DNA of 64,000 nucleotides from an uncultured Sphingomonadaceae bacterium (GCA_947494305.1 CANLUL010000001.1:1240001-1304000), one strand, 5' to 3'; shown: positions 18,648 through 27,944, numbered from the stretch's first letter. Notes: generated by a model not told the origin, from the letters alone. Translations and numbers: made by a program.

Positions 18648-19661
18648 ATGATCGACTTAACAACTGCACCCAAGCAGCCATCCGCTATGCGCAAAGCCGT
18701 CGCAATTTTTGCAGGCGTTTCTATGCTCTCTATAGCGAGCACAAGCGCAAATGCTGCGGGTACACTCGCGGGAACAGATATCGTAAATGTTGCGCAGGCC
18801 TCTTACGACGGCCCAAGTGGTCCTATAACCGTTGATTCTAATCCGGTAACGATCAAAGTCGATGAGTTGCTGGATGTAACGACTGCATCTAGCAACACTG
18901 GTGATGTTGTCACGAGCCCAGCGGCAACGACACAGGTCCTTTCATATCAAGTTACGAACACCGGAAATGGTCAGGAAGCCTTTACGCTAACAGCAGATAC
19001 TGCCAAAGGCGGCGACGATTTCGATACGACATTTGAGCAAATTGTCCTCGATACGAACGATAATGGGGTCTATGATCCTGGTGTTGACACGGTTTATTCG
19101 GCCGGCACCAATGATCCTGTTCTAAATCCTGATCAAAGTGTCACGGTTTTCGTACTTTCAACCATTCCAGCCGGCGCTGCAGATGCAGAACGAGCAGAAG
19201 TAGGGCTTACCGCCGTTGCTGTGACCGGAAGCGGTGCTCCCGGTACTACATTCGCAAGCGCAGGAGATGGCGGCGGTGACGCGGTTGTGGGTTCAACTGG
19301 TGCAAGTAGCGAAGATAGTGGCTTTTTTATAATTCAAGCAGCGCAGATAACGCTTGTTAAAAGCGCCGCTATTTTAGACCCGTTTAGTGGCAATCAACCG
19401 GTGCCCGGTGCCACCATTACATATCAATTGGTCGCAACCACAACTGGGACCGGAACGCTCAACAATCTGGTCGTATCCGATGATATTCCATCGGACACCA
19501 CTTACACACCAGCAAGCATCACGCTGGAAGGCGTCGGCCTGACTGACAGTGACGCCGATGCCGACGCAGGTTCTTTCGACGGCACGCAAATTTCCGTCGC
19601 TTTGGGCGCCATTCCTGGCGGGCAAACGCGAACCATTACCTTCCAAGTCACGATAGATTGA
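18648..19661 (+). CDS. Exported DUF11-type surface protein, first of cluster
   Basis: A 337-residue exported protein. The start at 18648 (MIDLTTAPKQ) is chosen because AGAGG lies 7 nt upstream; a TTG at 18609 and an ATG at 18627 also lie in frame. The signal peptide is MRKAVAIFAGVSMLSIAS...ANA, with cleavage near residue 36. The mature chain starts with IVNVAQASYDGPSG...SNPVTIKV, a motif shared with two other proteins of the cluster. Next is a beta domain with an Asp-rich loop DTNDNGVYDPGVD that resembles calcium-binding loops, then a DUF11-type Ig-like domain (about residues 235-337: LVKSAAILDP...GATITYQLVATTTGTG...VVSDDIPSDTTYTP). There are no Cys residues. Function unknown; surface structure or adhesion is inferred. 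Confidence 0.85.
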   Translation: MIDLTTAPKQPSAMRKAVAIFAGVSMLSIASTSANAAGTLAGTDIVNVAQASYDGPSGPITVDSNPVTIKVDELLDVTTASSNTGDVVTSPAATTQVLSYQVTNTGNGQEAFTLTADTAKGGDDFDTTFEQIVLDTNDNGVYDPGVDTVYSAGTNDPVLNPDQSVTVFVLSTIPAGAADAERAEVGLTAVAVTGSGAPGTTFASAGDGGGDAVVGSTGASSEDSGFFIIQAAQITLVKSAAILDPFSGNQPVPGATITYQLVATTTGTGTLNNLVVSDDIPSDTTYTPASITLEGVGLTDSDADADAGSFDGTQISVALGAIPGGQTRTITFQVTID

Positions 19662-19671
19662 GGATGATTTG

Positions 19672-20148
19672 ATGAAAGTCAAAATACTAAAATATATCGC
19701 AACGTTCGCCGCACTAGCCGTACCAGGCATAGCCATAGCCGCGAATAACGTTGCTCTGTCGAGCGATGTTTTTGTTGAACGCAAGGTTGAAAAACCAGAT
19801 GGCAAGACTGCCGTTCTTTTGGAGCAACCCAAAACCGTTCTTCCAGGCGATAATTTGGTTTTTGTTGTCAAATATAAGAATGTCGGCAGTGCACCGGCCA
19901 CAGATTTCTCCGTCACCAATCCGCTCCCCAAAGCGGTGGCGTTCAATGGAACGTCCGATGGCGCTGAAATTGTCTCCGTTGATGGAGGTAAAAGCTGGGG
20001 ATCGCTTTCGGCCCTAACATATACACGCAAAAATGGCGAAATTCGGCCAGCTCTCTTGAGCGACGTTACGCACGTAAAATGGAAATTTAATCGCTCTCTT
20101 TCAGTTGGTTCTGAAGGAAAGCTAGTATTTCGTGGAACAGTAAAGTGA
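19672..20148 (+). CDS. Exported single-domain DUF11-like protein, second of cluster
   Basis: A 158-residue exported protein starting MKVKILKYIATFAALAVPG, with cleavage after IAIA. AGGATG lies 5 nt before the ATG at 19672. The mature part is one Ig-like domain of DUF11 type: a Val-rich N-strand, VLPGDNLVFVVKYKNVGSAP, then FSVTNPLPKAVAFN. The gene starts 10 nt after the first cluster gene. Unlike its neighbours it lacks the Asp-rich domain and the shared N-terminal motif. It could be a minor subunit or a periplasmic helper; this is a guess. Confidence 0.82.
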   Translation: MKVKILKYIATFAALAVPGIAIAANNVALSSDVFVERKVEKPDGKTAVLLEQPKTVLPGDNLVFVVKYKNVGSAPATDFSVTNPLPKAVAFNGTSDGAEIVSVDGGKSWGSLSALTYTRKNGEIRPALLSDVTHVKWKFNRSLSVGSEGKLVFRGTVK

Positions 20149-20214
20149 CCACAGACCGTATCGGATTGCCGCGGGGATTAGGCAATCCAAATTTGAGTGA
20201 AACAGGAGACAGTA

Positions 20215-21294
20215 ATGACCAGTAAACTGAAACTTCTCGTTGCCACGAGCGCAATTTCTGTTGCCATGTTGGGCGCAAACCCCGCATTTGCAGCAGATTT
20301 AGGCACCGATGCAGGTACGAGTATAACAAATAATGTAAGTGTAACTTATAGTGTGGGTGGAACGACACAAACACCGCCGCCCGTTGCATCTGATACCTTC
20401 GTAGTAGACCGCGAAGTCAATCTCGTTGTGACCAGAACCGACAATGTCAACACGTTGGTTGCACCGGAGGCGACACAGCAAGCTTTGACTTACACTGTCA
20501 GCAACCAGACCAACGATACTATTGATGTGCTTTTGACATCTGAACAGCTTGGAACTGATGATTTTGATGTAACAGGCACAATCACATATTATCTTGATGA
20601 CGGAACAACGCCTGGTGTTTTTGATGCTGGCGATACCCCAATTACGTCGATTGAAGATCTGGCTGAGGATGAAACGGTAACCGTCCATTTGGTTGCTAAC
20701 ATTCCAGCAGGTGTAGTGACCGGTAATGAAGCTGAAGTTATCCTGATCGGACAAGCTGCTGACACGACTGGAACAGCATTTGTCAACAATATCGGTGATG
20801 CGGACGACCCAACACTGGTGCAAAACGTATTTGCTGACGGTGCCGGAACCCGCACGGGCGGAGCCGCTGGCGATGGTTATCACAGTGATACAGATACTTA
20901 TGAAGTATCAGCCGCCAACCTGACAGTTGCCAAAACAAGCACTGTGCTTTGGGATCCCATCAACGGATCGAGCGATCCAAAGGCAATCCCTGGTTCGGTG
21001 ATCGAATATTGTATTGCGGTAACGAACGCAGCGGGATCTGCGACAGCGACAAACGTAGCAATTACCGATGATATTTCAGCACTTGATCTGGATTATTATG
21101 CAACAGCCCCTGGCTCTGGACCGGCTTCGATCCCGACAGCCAATGGTGTTGTATCGGCCAATTCCTGTAATGGAACCGGGACAAATGCCGACGCTTCGGG
21201 CCTTGGTCATTCCAGCGGCACGATCAGCGGAAACCTCGGTAACGTTGCTCAGAACACAACGGAAGTACTCTTGTTCCGTGTAACGGTTCAATAG
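20215..21294 (+). CDS. Exported DUF11-type surface protein, third of cluster
   Basis: A 359-residue exported protein, start at 20215 (MTSKLKLLVATSAIS) with AGGAG 8 nt upstream and signal cleavage after PAFA. It has the same architecture as the first cluster protein and is probably its paralogue: an N-terminal motif SITNNVSVTYSVGG...SDTFVV, a beta domain with an Asp/Gly loop (DDGTTPGVFDAGDTP) and the phrase VANIPAGVVTGNEAEV (first protein: STIPAGAADAERAEV), then a DUF11-type domain (TVAKTSTVLWDP...PGSVIEYCIAVTNAAGSATATNVAITDDI). Two Cys (in EYCIAV and NSCNGTG) could form a disulfide. Confidence 0.85.
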   Translation: MTSKLKLLVATSAISVAMLGANPAFAADLGTDAGTSITNNVSVTYSVGGTTQTPPPVASDTFVVDREVNLVVTRTDNVNTLVAPEATQQALTYTVSNQTNDTIDVLLTSEQLGTDDFDVTGTITYYLDDGTTPGVFDAGDTPITSIEDLAEDETVTVHLVANIPAGVVTGNEAEVILIGQAADTTGTAFVNNIGDADDPTLVQNVFADGAGTRTGGAAGDGYHSDTDTYEVSAANLTVAKTSTVLWDPINGSSDPKAIPGSVIEYCIAVTNAAGSATATNVAITDDISALDLDYYATAPGSGPASIPTANGVVSANSCNGTGTNADASGLGHSSGTISGNLGNVAQNTTEVLLFRVTVQ

Positions 21295-21307
21295 AAGAGA
21301 TAGAGAT

Positions 21308-21354
21308 GACGGCCCTTTCGTTAATCTAACGAAAGGGCCGTCCTCCCCCTTTTT
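21308..21354 (+). terminator. 16-bp perfect hairpin with T-run between the third and fourth cluster genes
   Basis: GACGGCCCTTTCGTTA (21308-21323) and its exact complement (21327-21342) are separated by a 3-nt loop. CTCCCCC and then TTTTT (21350-21354) follow. The T-run starts 7 nt after the stem, which is not fully canonical. Since the next gene starts at 21357, partial termination or attenuation inside the operon is more likely than complete termination. Confidence 0.75.
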
Positions 21355-21356
21355 AT

Positions 21357-24300
21357 ATGAGCATATTAACCAAACTCTTTAAGCCGGTACAACTGGCTTT
21401 TGCTGCAGGCGCTGCGATATCGTCTGCCTCTACGGTTGGTGCTCAGGCTCAAACTGTTGATGATCAGTCACAGCAGCCAAGTGTCGCAGACGATCAATCC
21501 CAAAACCTGCCCCTAATCAGCAATATTGCTCAGGCAGAGTGGGATATTGGCAATCAAAGGCTTCAAAAGCCGTCCAATTCGGTTGATATTCAAGTTGTCG
21601 CTCCCCCAGCACCACCTGAAATCACCATATACAACTTCGATGACCCGCCAGGAGCGGAGCAAATCTCTCTTCCAGGAACAATCTGTCGCGGCTCCGGGGG
21701 CAATGTCCCTGTTGAGCTCATGGGTGTGTTTGCTGGAACGAACACCAATCCAGCCTCTGTCGCCCCAACAGACAGAATTCGTGCTGGAGAGCCTCTAATT
21801 GTCTCAATTCTTGCCCCAAACAAGAATTTGACCAGTACCGCTATCGATAGATTCGATATTGTGCTCTCGACGCCATCTGGTGATCGAGAAACTATCAATG
21901 TCGTAGAAACCGAGGTCAATAGCGGTCGTTTCGTCGGTATGATCAATACGGCGGCTATTCCTCCCACTCCCATGCAAGGCGATTGCGTCCTTTCGGTGAG
22001 ACCGGGAGATATGCTGGACGTCGGAATTGATGAAATTGGTGGAAATCCTCTCGGTTCAGTGGAAATTGGGATTCTAATTGATCCCTTTGGCGAAACCTTT
22101 GACAGCGGCGATGGCGCCCCTGTTTCCGGTACACGCGTAACGTTGATTGACGTTGCAACAGGCCAACCAGCTGATGTTTTTGGTGATGACGGCGTATCAG
22201 TGTTCCCCAGCACAGTGATATCCGGCGGATCAGTGACAGACAGTGGCGGCAACGTGTATGATTTCACCGAGGGATTTTACCGCTTCCCCTTTGCCCGTCC
22301 CGGGCAATACCGGTTGATTGTAGAGCCGCCAGCCCCCTACACAGCCCCCTCAGAAGCCACGCCAAACCAACTGGCGCAGTTTAGACGAACAGATGGGCTT
22401 CCCTTCACCATTGTTGATGGCTCATATGGTGGCATAATCACGCTAGATGACCCAGCTCCGGTTCGTGTCGATGTCCCGCTTGATAGGCCGGGTGTACCGC
22501 TAATCATCAGCAAAACTGCGTCAAACGCCGTTGTGGTGCCCGGCGATGCCCTGCAGTATCGAATAACCGTCCAAAATAGCGACCCTGTCCGAAACACAGG
22601 TGAGGTAACGATTGAGGACAGTTTACCTAATGCCATGCGGCTTCGCATAGACACTGTTCGCTACAATGGTGCTCTCGTTGCACCCGTAGTGCAGGGAAAT
22701 GGACAAGACTTTACCGTAACTGTTCCTCCTCTAGGCCCCGCAGAGACAGGGACTCTCACTTATTTGGCCGAAGTCCGTCAGGATGCGCGTCCAGGAGATG
22801 CGATAAACAGTGCTCAAGCGAGAGATAACAGAGGCGCGACCAGTCCGGTTACCGATGTAGCCGTTCGGGTTGAACGAGATGGGATCTCCGATCGGTTTAC
22901 AATCATTGGCCGTATCACGGATGGTGGATGCAATATTGATCCTCGCGAAGCCAGCGGCATAGCCGGCGTTCGGGTTATTCTACAGGACGGCACCTATACC
23001 GTTACGGACATAGATGGTCGTTACCATTTTGAGGGCATAAAGCCTGGTTTGCACGTGGTTCAGGTCGATCCATCGACATTTCCTGCTGATTTGGCACCGA
23101 TCGACTGCGCTCAAAATACAAGGTCAGCCGGGAGCGATATTTCACGCTTTGTTGAAGGCCGTGGTGGCGCGCTCAAAAGAGCTGATTTTAGGGCAAAAAC
23201 AGTAACTGCACGTAAAATCGATGCGACTGCGACTTACAATAAACCAGAAGTTGCATCGGATCCAGAAGCCGCTGGTGCCAATCGCGATTGGTTCACTGGC
23301 CAAAAGCCTGGCATTGCTTGGCTTTTCCCCGAAGAAGAGCATAACCCTCGCGTCAAAGCCATTCGCGTGGCTATTCAACATCACGCCGGTCAAAAGGTTA
23401 ATCTAACCGTAAACGGCAAACCCGCGAATGCTTTGGCCTTTGATGGAACCAAAAAGAGCAAGAACGGAAGAATTCGTGTTAGCACTTGGCGCGGTATTGA
23501 AATCGAGGACAGAACCAACGTTCTTATCGCTCGCGTAGTATCGAGAAAAGGCGAACTGATTCAGGAACTTCGCAGAGAAGTTCACTATTCTGGAAGCCCC
23601 TTAAATGCCGAATTTTTGAAGGACCGATCCGTTTTGGTTGCCGACGGCGTAACCAGACCCGTCATTGCGGTTCGGCTTACGGATCGTGAAGGAAATCCTG
23701 TACGTCATGGGTTAGTGGGCGACTTCAGTGTGCCAGCTCCTTACACGCCTGCGATTGAGGTCGATGCACAACAAGCAAATCAGCTTTCCGGTCTGGAACG
23801 CGGTGCCCCTGTTTGGCGCGTTGAAGGTGAAGAAGGCGTTGCTTACATCGAGTTAGCACCAACCACCGCATCAGGCTCACTCAGCATCACATTTCCATTC
23901 AAGGATGGCGAAGTTTCGCGCGAGCAACGTATTGAAACATGGCTTGATCCCGGTGATCGTCCATGGACTGTCGTTGGCTTTGCCGCCGGTACAGTGGGTT
24001 TCAACACATTGGATGAGCGTCTGGAAGACCTTTCCGATGACGAAGATAATATCAATGTTGACGGCCGTGTTGCCCTTTATGCCAAAGGTCGTGTCACCGG
24101 CAAATGGTTGATGACACTGGCCTATGACAGCGACAAAGAAGAAGATGAAACCCGCTTCCAGGGCGTCATTGATCCACGTCGCTATTACACAGTTTATGCC
24201 GATCGCAGCGAACAACGTTTTGATGCTGCATCCGTCCGTCGTCTGTATCTGAAACTAGAGCGTCCACAGTTTTATGCGCTATTCGGCGACTATGAGACGG

Positions 24301-26492
24301 GTATCGATGAACCCGAACTAGCCCGCTATCAACGTGCGTTCAACGGTATCAAAGCCGAGTATCGCAACGAGCAGGTGCACCTGAATGCCTTTGGCGCAGA
24401 CTCGCCCAATCGCTTCCGCCGTGAAGAAATTCAGGGTAATGGCCTGTCTGGTCCTTACGCCCTCGCCACCCGTGATATTCTCGCGAACAGCGAACGTATC
24501 ACTTTGGAAACGCGTGACCGTTTGCGCTCTGACCGGATTGTTGAACGTCGTGAGCTTACGCGCCATATCGACTATGATATCGATTATCTGGCCGGAACAC
24601 TGCGTTTCCGCGAGCCTATCTTAAGCCGTGGTAGCGGCCTTGATCCGCAATTCATCATTGCTGAGTATGAAGTATTGGGTGTTGGCGACCGTAACCTGAA
24701 TGCTGGTGGCCGGGCGACTTACACATCCAAAAACCAGAAATTGAAGATCGGTGCAACGGCCGTTCATGACGAAGATGAGGCGGTTAAAACCGACTTATTA
24801 GGTGTGGATGTGCGCTATCGCCCAGATCTTAAAACGGAATTCCGGGCTGAATTGGCTGTGACGGACAACGAAGCCAAGACCGCTAATGCAACCGGCACAG
24901 GCCGCGCGGCGACAGCATGGCTCGTCGAAGCAGAGCATCATGGTTCGAAGTTTGACGTGCTGGCCTATGTCCGCCGTCAAGCCAGCGGATTTGGGTTGGG
25001 ACAGATTAATGCATCCGAGAGTGGCACCCGCAAATTCGGTATTGATACCCGGGTTCGTGTTACCGATCAGCTTTCGGTTGCGGTAACCGGGTATCAGGAA
25101 AATTTCCTGGATACCAATGCCCGCCGTCGCTCCGGAACAGCAGAAGTTGAATATCGTTCAAAGGACACATCTTTGCGCGCCGGTATCGTGCACGCCAATG
25201 ATCGCCTGTCTGATGGTACGACAAACAAATCGACCTTGGCACGCTTTGGCGCAACGCAAAGACTGTTTGATGGCAAGCTCGAATTGGATGCGCAGACTGA
25301 ATTCGCCTTGGGCGGACAGGATGAAAGCATCGATTTCCCTGCGCGCCACAGCGTGACCGCACGCTATGCGATCACCAATGATATCAAGCTTGTTGGCACC
25401 TATGAAATTGCCGATGGCGAGAACATTGACGCACGAACAGCACGGATTGGTGTTGATGTGGCTCCATGGGATGGTGCGCGTATCGTGAGCAGCATCAACC
25501 AGCAGGAAATTACTGAATTTGGTCCGCGCACCTTTGCTGCCTATGGCTTGACCCAATCTATTCCGCTCGACGAAAAATGGACGATTGATTTCTCACTCGA
25601 TGGCAATGAAACCTTGGGGGGTTTCCAACGCAGCGATGTGATTAATGATGAACAGCCCGTCGCATCTGGCGGCTTCCTGGGCAATGATGGTTCATTGACC
25701 GAAGATTTTGTTGCGGTGACCGCAGGCGCAACCTATCGGGCAGAGGATTGGAGCTGGGTTAGCCGCGCAGAATATCGCGACGGTGATTTAAGCGAGCGCT
25801 ATGGCTTCACTTCTGCGATTTTGAAAGAAATTGGCGAAGGCAGCTCAGTCGGCGCGATTGGCAGTATATTTGTTGCCGAAGATCTAACCGGCACCAAGAC
25901 ACAGGTTGTTGAGGCCGAGGCAAGCTGGGCACATCGTCCATCTGACAGTCAGTGGTCCTGGCTTGAAAAGTTAGAATATCGCGAAGACAAAATTCGCAAC
26001 GCAACGGCTGGAACATCCGGACCGATTGGCGGCGCGCCATTGTTAGTGAACGGAGACGTTACATCGCGCAGAATTATCAATAGTTTAAGCGTCAATTATA
26101 CGCCGATTGACGCGGATGACGGCATCTTTACCGAAGCCGGCGAATATAGCTTCTTTTGGGGAAGTCGCTACGTATTCGACAAATTCGGACAAGATGATGT
26201 CAAAGGCTGGAGCAATGTAATCGGTGCGGACATCAAGTTCGATCTCTCCGACACCATTGACATCGGCGGACAGGCGACTGCGCGCATAGGCACGGATTTC
26301 GATACGATTGCCTATTCGGGTGGACCGAGTGTTGGGATTACACCGTTTAAAAACGGTTATATCTCAGTTGGTTATAATGTGGTGGGTTTTGAAGACCGCG
26401 ACTTTGAAGAAAGTCGATATACCAGAGATGGGCCCTTCATCACCTTCCGCCTGAAGTTTGACCAGGACACCTTTAGCAGTTTGGGGCTGTAA
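21357..26492 (+). CDS. Giant exported DUF11/carboxypeptidase-regulatory-like protein with putative outer-membrane beta-barrel
   Basis: A 1711-residue protein with a signal peptide (MSILTKLFKPVQLAFAAGAA..., cleavage near residue 32). Regions in order: an N-terminal motif LISNIAQAEWDIGNQ...SNSVDIQV shared with the cluster; unknown beta domains (about 80-370); a DUF11-type Ig domain (about 378-500: IISKTASNAVVVPGDALQYRI); a Carb/SdrD_B-like domain (about 514-580: GVRVILQDGTYTVTDIDGRYHFEGIKPG); Ig-like segments (about 640-860); then from about 865 to the end alternating aromatic/polar strands typical of a large outer-membrane barrel, opening with YYTVYADRSEQ...LYLKLERPQFYALFGDYETG...YQRAFNGIKAEYR. 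I recall comparable phrases in large envelope proteins of other phyla. No Shine-Dalgarno precedes the ATG. It is likely the outer-membrane anchor or exporter of the cluster. Confidence 0.85.
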   Translation: MSILTKLFKPVQLAFAAGAAISSASTVGAQAQTVDDQSQQPSVADDQSQNLPLISNIAQAEWDIGNQRLQKPSNSVDIQVVAPPAPPEITIYNFDDPPGAEQISLPGTICRGSGGNVPVELMGVFAGTNTNPASVAPTDRIRAGEPLIVSILAPNKNLTSTAIDRFDIVLSTPSGDRETINVVETEVNSGRFVGMINTAAIPPTPMQGDCVLSVRPGDMLDVGIDEIGGNPLGSVEIGILIDPFGETFDSGDGAPVSGTRVTLIDVATGQPADVFGDDGVSVFPSTVISGGSVTDSGGNVYDFTEGFYRFPFARPGQYRLIVEPPAPYTAPSEATPNQLAQFRRTDGLPFTIVDGSYGGIITLDDPAPVRVDVPLDRPGVPLIISKTASNAVVVPGDALQYRITVQNSDPVRNTGEVTIEDSLPNAMRLRIDTVRYNGALVAPVVQGNGQDFTVTVPPLGPAETGTLTYLAEVRQDARPGDAINSAQARDNRGATSPVTDVAVRVERDGISDRFTIIGRITDGGCNIDPREASGIAGVRVILQDGTYTVTDIDGRYHFEGIKPGLHVVQVDPSTFPADLAPIDCAQNTRSAGSDISRFVEGRGGALKRADFRAKTVTARKIDATATYNKPEVASDPEAAGANRDWFTGQKPGIAWLFPEEEHNPRVKAIRVAIQHHAGQKVNLTVNGKPANALAFDGTKKSKNGRIRVSTWRGIEIEDRTNVLIARVVSRKGELIQELRREVHYSGSPLNAEFLKDRSVLVADGVTRPVIAVRLTDREGNPVRHGLVGDFSVPAPYTPAIEVDAQQANQLSGLERGAPVWRVEGEEGVAYIELAPTTASGSLSITFPFKDGEVSREQRIETWLDPGDRPWTVVGFAAGTVGFNTLDERLEDLSDDEDNINVDGRVALYAKGRVTGKWLMTLAYDSDKEEDETRFQGVIDPRRYYTVYADRSEQRFDAASVRRLYLKLERPQFYALFGDYETGIDEPELARYQRAFNGIKAEYRNEQVHLNAFGADSPNRFRREEIQGNGLSGPYALATRDILANSERITLETRDRLRSDRIVERRELTRHIDYDIDYLAGTLRFREPILSRGSGLDPQFIIAEYEVLGVGDRNLNAGGRATYTSKNQKLKIGATAVHDEDEAVKTDLLGVDVRYRPDLKTEFRAELAVTDNEAKTANATGTGRAATAWLVEAEHHGSKFDVLAYVRRQASGFGLGQINASESGTRKFGIDTRVRVTDQLSVAVTGYQENFLDTNARRRSGTAEVEYRSKDTSLRAGIVHANDRLSDGTTNKSTLARFGATQRLFDGKLELDAQTEFALGGQDESIDFPARHSVTARYAITNDIKLVGTYEIADGENIDARTARIGVDVAPWDGARIVSSINQQEITEFGPRTFAAYGLTQSIPLDEKWTIDFSLDGNETLGGFQRSDVINDEQPVASGGFLGNDGSLTEDFVAVTAGATYRAEDWSWVSRAEYRDGDLSERYGFTSAILKEIGEGSSVGAIGSIFVAEDLTGTKTQVVEAEASWAHRPSDSQWSWLEKLEYREDKIRNATAGTSGPIGGAPLLVNGDVTSRRIINSLSVNYTPIDADDGIFTEAGEYSFFWGSRYVFDKFGQDDVKGWSNVIGADIKFDLSDTIDIGGQATARIGTDFDTIAYSGGPSVGITPFKNGYISVGYNVVGFEDRDFEESRYTRDGPFITFRLKFDQDTFSSLGL

Positions 26493-26630
26493 CGGGCGAC
26501 TGGAAGATTAGCTCCTTTTAGGGGCGAAAAAAAAGTTGCTGACATGGATCAGCGGGCATTTGGATAGCCGTGAACCTTTGGGGGGTGAGCGCTTTTTCAA
26601 ACGGGTCGCGCAATGGTTATATACCGGGTC

Positions 26631-27944
26631 TCAATCAGCGAACAAAAGCACCGGCGTTTCAAGCAAATGCTTGAGCGCCTGGACATAGCTGGCGGCATCA
26701 TAGCCGTCGACGACCCTGTGATCACACGAGATCGACAGATTCATAAGCTTACGCGCGTGAATCTCGCCGTTTTCCGCGAACACGGGGCGCTCTACTATCT
26801 TGTTAGGACCAATAATCGCCACTTCCGGACGATTGATCACTGGCGTGGTTGCAATACCGCCCAGTGGCCCCAAAGAGGTCAATGTCAGCGTAGATCCGCT
26901 CAATTCCTCAGGTTTTAGCCCGCCAGAGCGTGCGCCCTCTGCCAAACGGCCAATTTCGGCGGCTAATTGCCATATATTCATATCCTGCGCATTGCGGATT
27001 ACAGGCACCATAAGGCCCTGATCGGTCTGTGTGGCCATTCCCAGGTGCACCGCGCCGTGACGGGTCACCTGCCCCGCCTCATCGTCAAATGTAGCGTTCA
27101 GCATGGCGAATTTGGGCAGAGATTTGCAAATCGCGACAATCATCAAAGGCAGCATGGTAAGCTTGGGCCGTTCACCGCGATTGGAATTCAAATCCTGCCG
27201 CATGTCTTCCAGCTCGGTCATATCGATTTCATCGACATAAGAAAAATGTGGAATATTGCGTTTTGATTCCGCCATATTCTGAGCGATTTTCCGGCGCATT
27301 CCGATGACCTTTATGGTCTCATCATTGCGTTTCATGGAGGCGTTGGAAGGTCGATAGCCCTGTCCTGATCCGTAGCTTAAAAACGCATCAAGATCGCTGT
27401 GACGGATATGTTCGCCCTGTGCTTTTACCTGACTCAGATCGACGCCGAGATCCGCTGCACGCTTGCGGACGGCGGGTGTTGCGAGTACTTTTGAATGCCC
27501 AGAATCTGACGTCGTGACGCCACTTTCGGAAGCTTCAACGGCCAATTCTTCAGACTGTTTCTGAAGATTAACCTTTTCTACCAGTGGTTCGGGTTTATGT
27601 TCTTTTTCAATACCTTCATCTGACGTCATGGCCTCTTGAGGTGTTTCATCGGCAACCTGCTCTTCGACTTTGACCTCAACTTCCTCCAGATCAACGTCGC
27701 CTTCGACCTCGATCTCGACCAGCATTGATCCGATGGCGATCACATCACCCGCCTCACCTGCTAAAGCAACAATTTTACCGGACACAGGCGCTTCCATTTC
27801 GACGGTGGCTTTGTCGGTCATCACGTCGGCAATCTGATCATCTTCATCGACCACATCGCCCACAGCAATATGCCACGCAACAATCTCTGCCTCGGCAATG
27901 CCCTCGCCAATGTCGGGCAAATTAAATATATATTTGCTGCTCAT
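26631..27944 (-). CDS. bkdB: Branched-chain alpha-keto acid dehydrogenase E2 (lipoamide acyltransferase)
   Basis: E2 core of the branched-chain keto acid dehydrogenase, transferring the acyl group from lipoamide to CoA. The 437 residues show an N-terminal lipoyl domain with the lipoylated Lys in VMTDKATVEMEAPVSG (near residue 44), an acidic linker, a peripheral-subunit binding domain (ATPAVRKRAADLGVDLSQVKAQG, near residue 155) and the catalytic domain with the His motif SCDHRVVDGYDAA near the C-terminus. The start overlaps the E1-beta stop by 4 nt. No E3 gene is adjacent. Substrate class is inferred from the two-gene E1 layout and E1 sequence. Confidence 0.92.
   Translation of the reverse strand: MSSKYIFNLPDIGEGIAEAEIVAWHIAVGDVVDEDDQIADVMTDKATVEMEAPVSGKIVALAGEAGDVIAIGSMLVEIEVEGDVDLEEVEVKVEEQVADETPQEAMTSDEGIEKEHKPEPLVEKVNLQKQSEELAVEASESGVTTSDSGHSKVLATPAVRKRAADLGVDLSQVKAQGEHIRHSDLDAFLSYGSGQGYRPSNASMKRNDETIKVIGMRRKIAQNMAESKRNIPHFSYVDEIDMTELEDMRQDLNSNRGERPKLTMLPLMIVAICKSLPKFAMLNATFDDEAGQVTRHGAVHLGMATQTDQGLMVPVIRNAQDMNIWQLAAEIGRLAEGARSGGLKPEELSGSTLTLTSLGPLGGIATTPVINRPEVAIIGPNKIVERPVFAENGEIHARKLMNLSISCDHRVVDGYDAASYVQALKHLLETPVLLFAD

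Noticed and set aside
26493-26630. Terminator after the giant gene (AGCTCC-TTTTA-GGGGC region near 26510-26535)
   Set aside because: The stem is short and followed by an A-run instead of a T-run on the plus strand.
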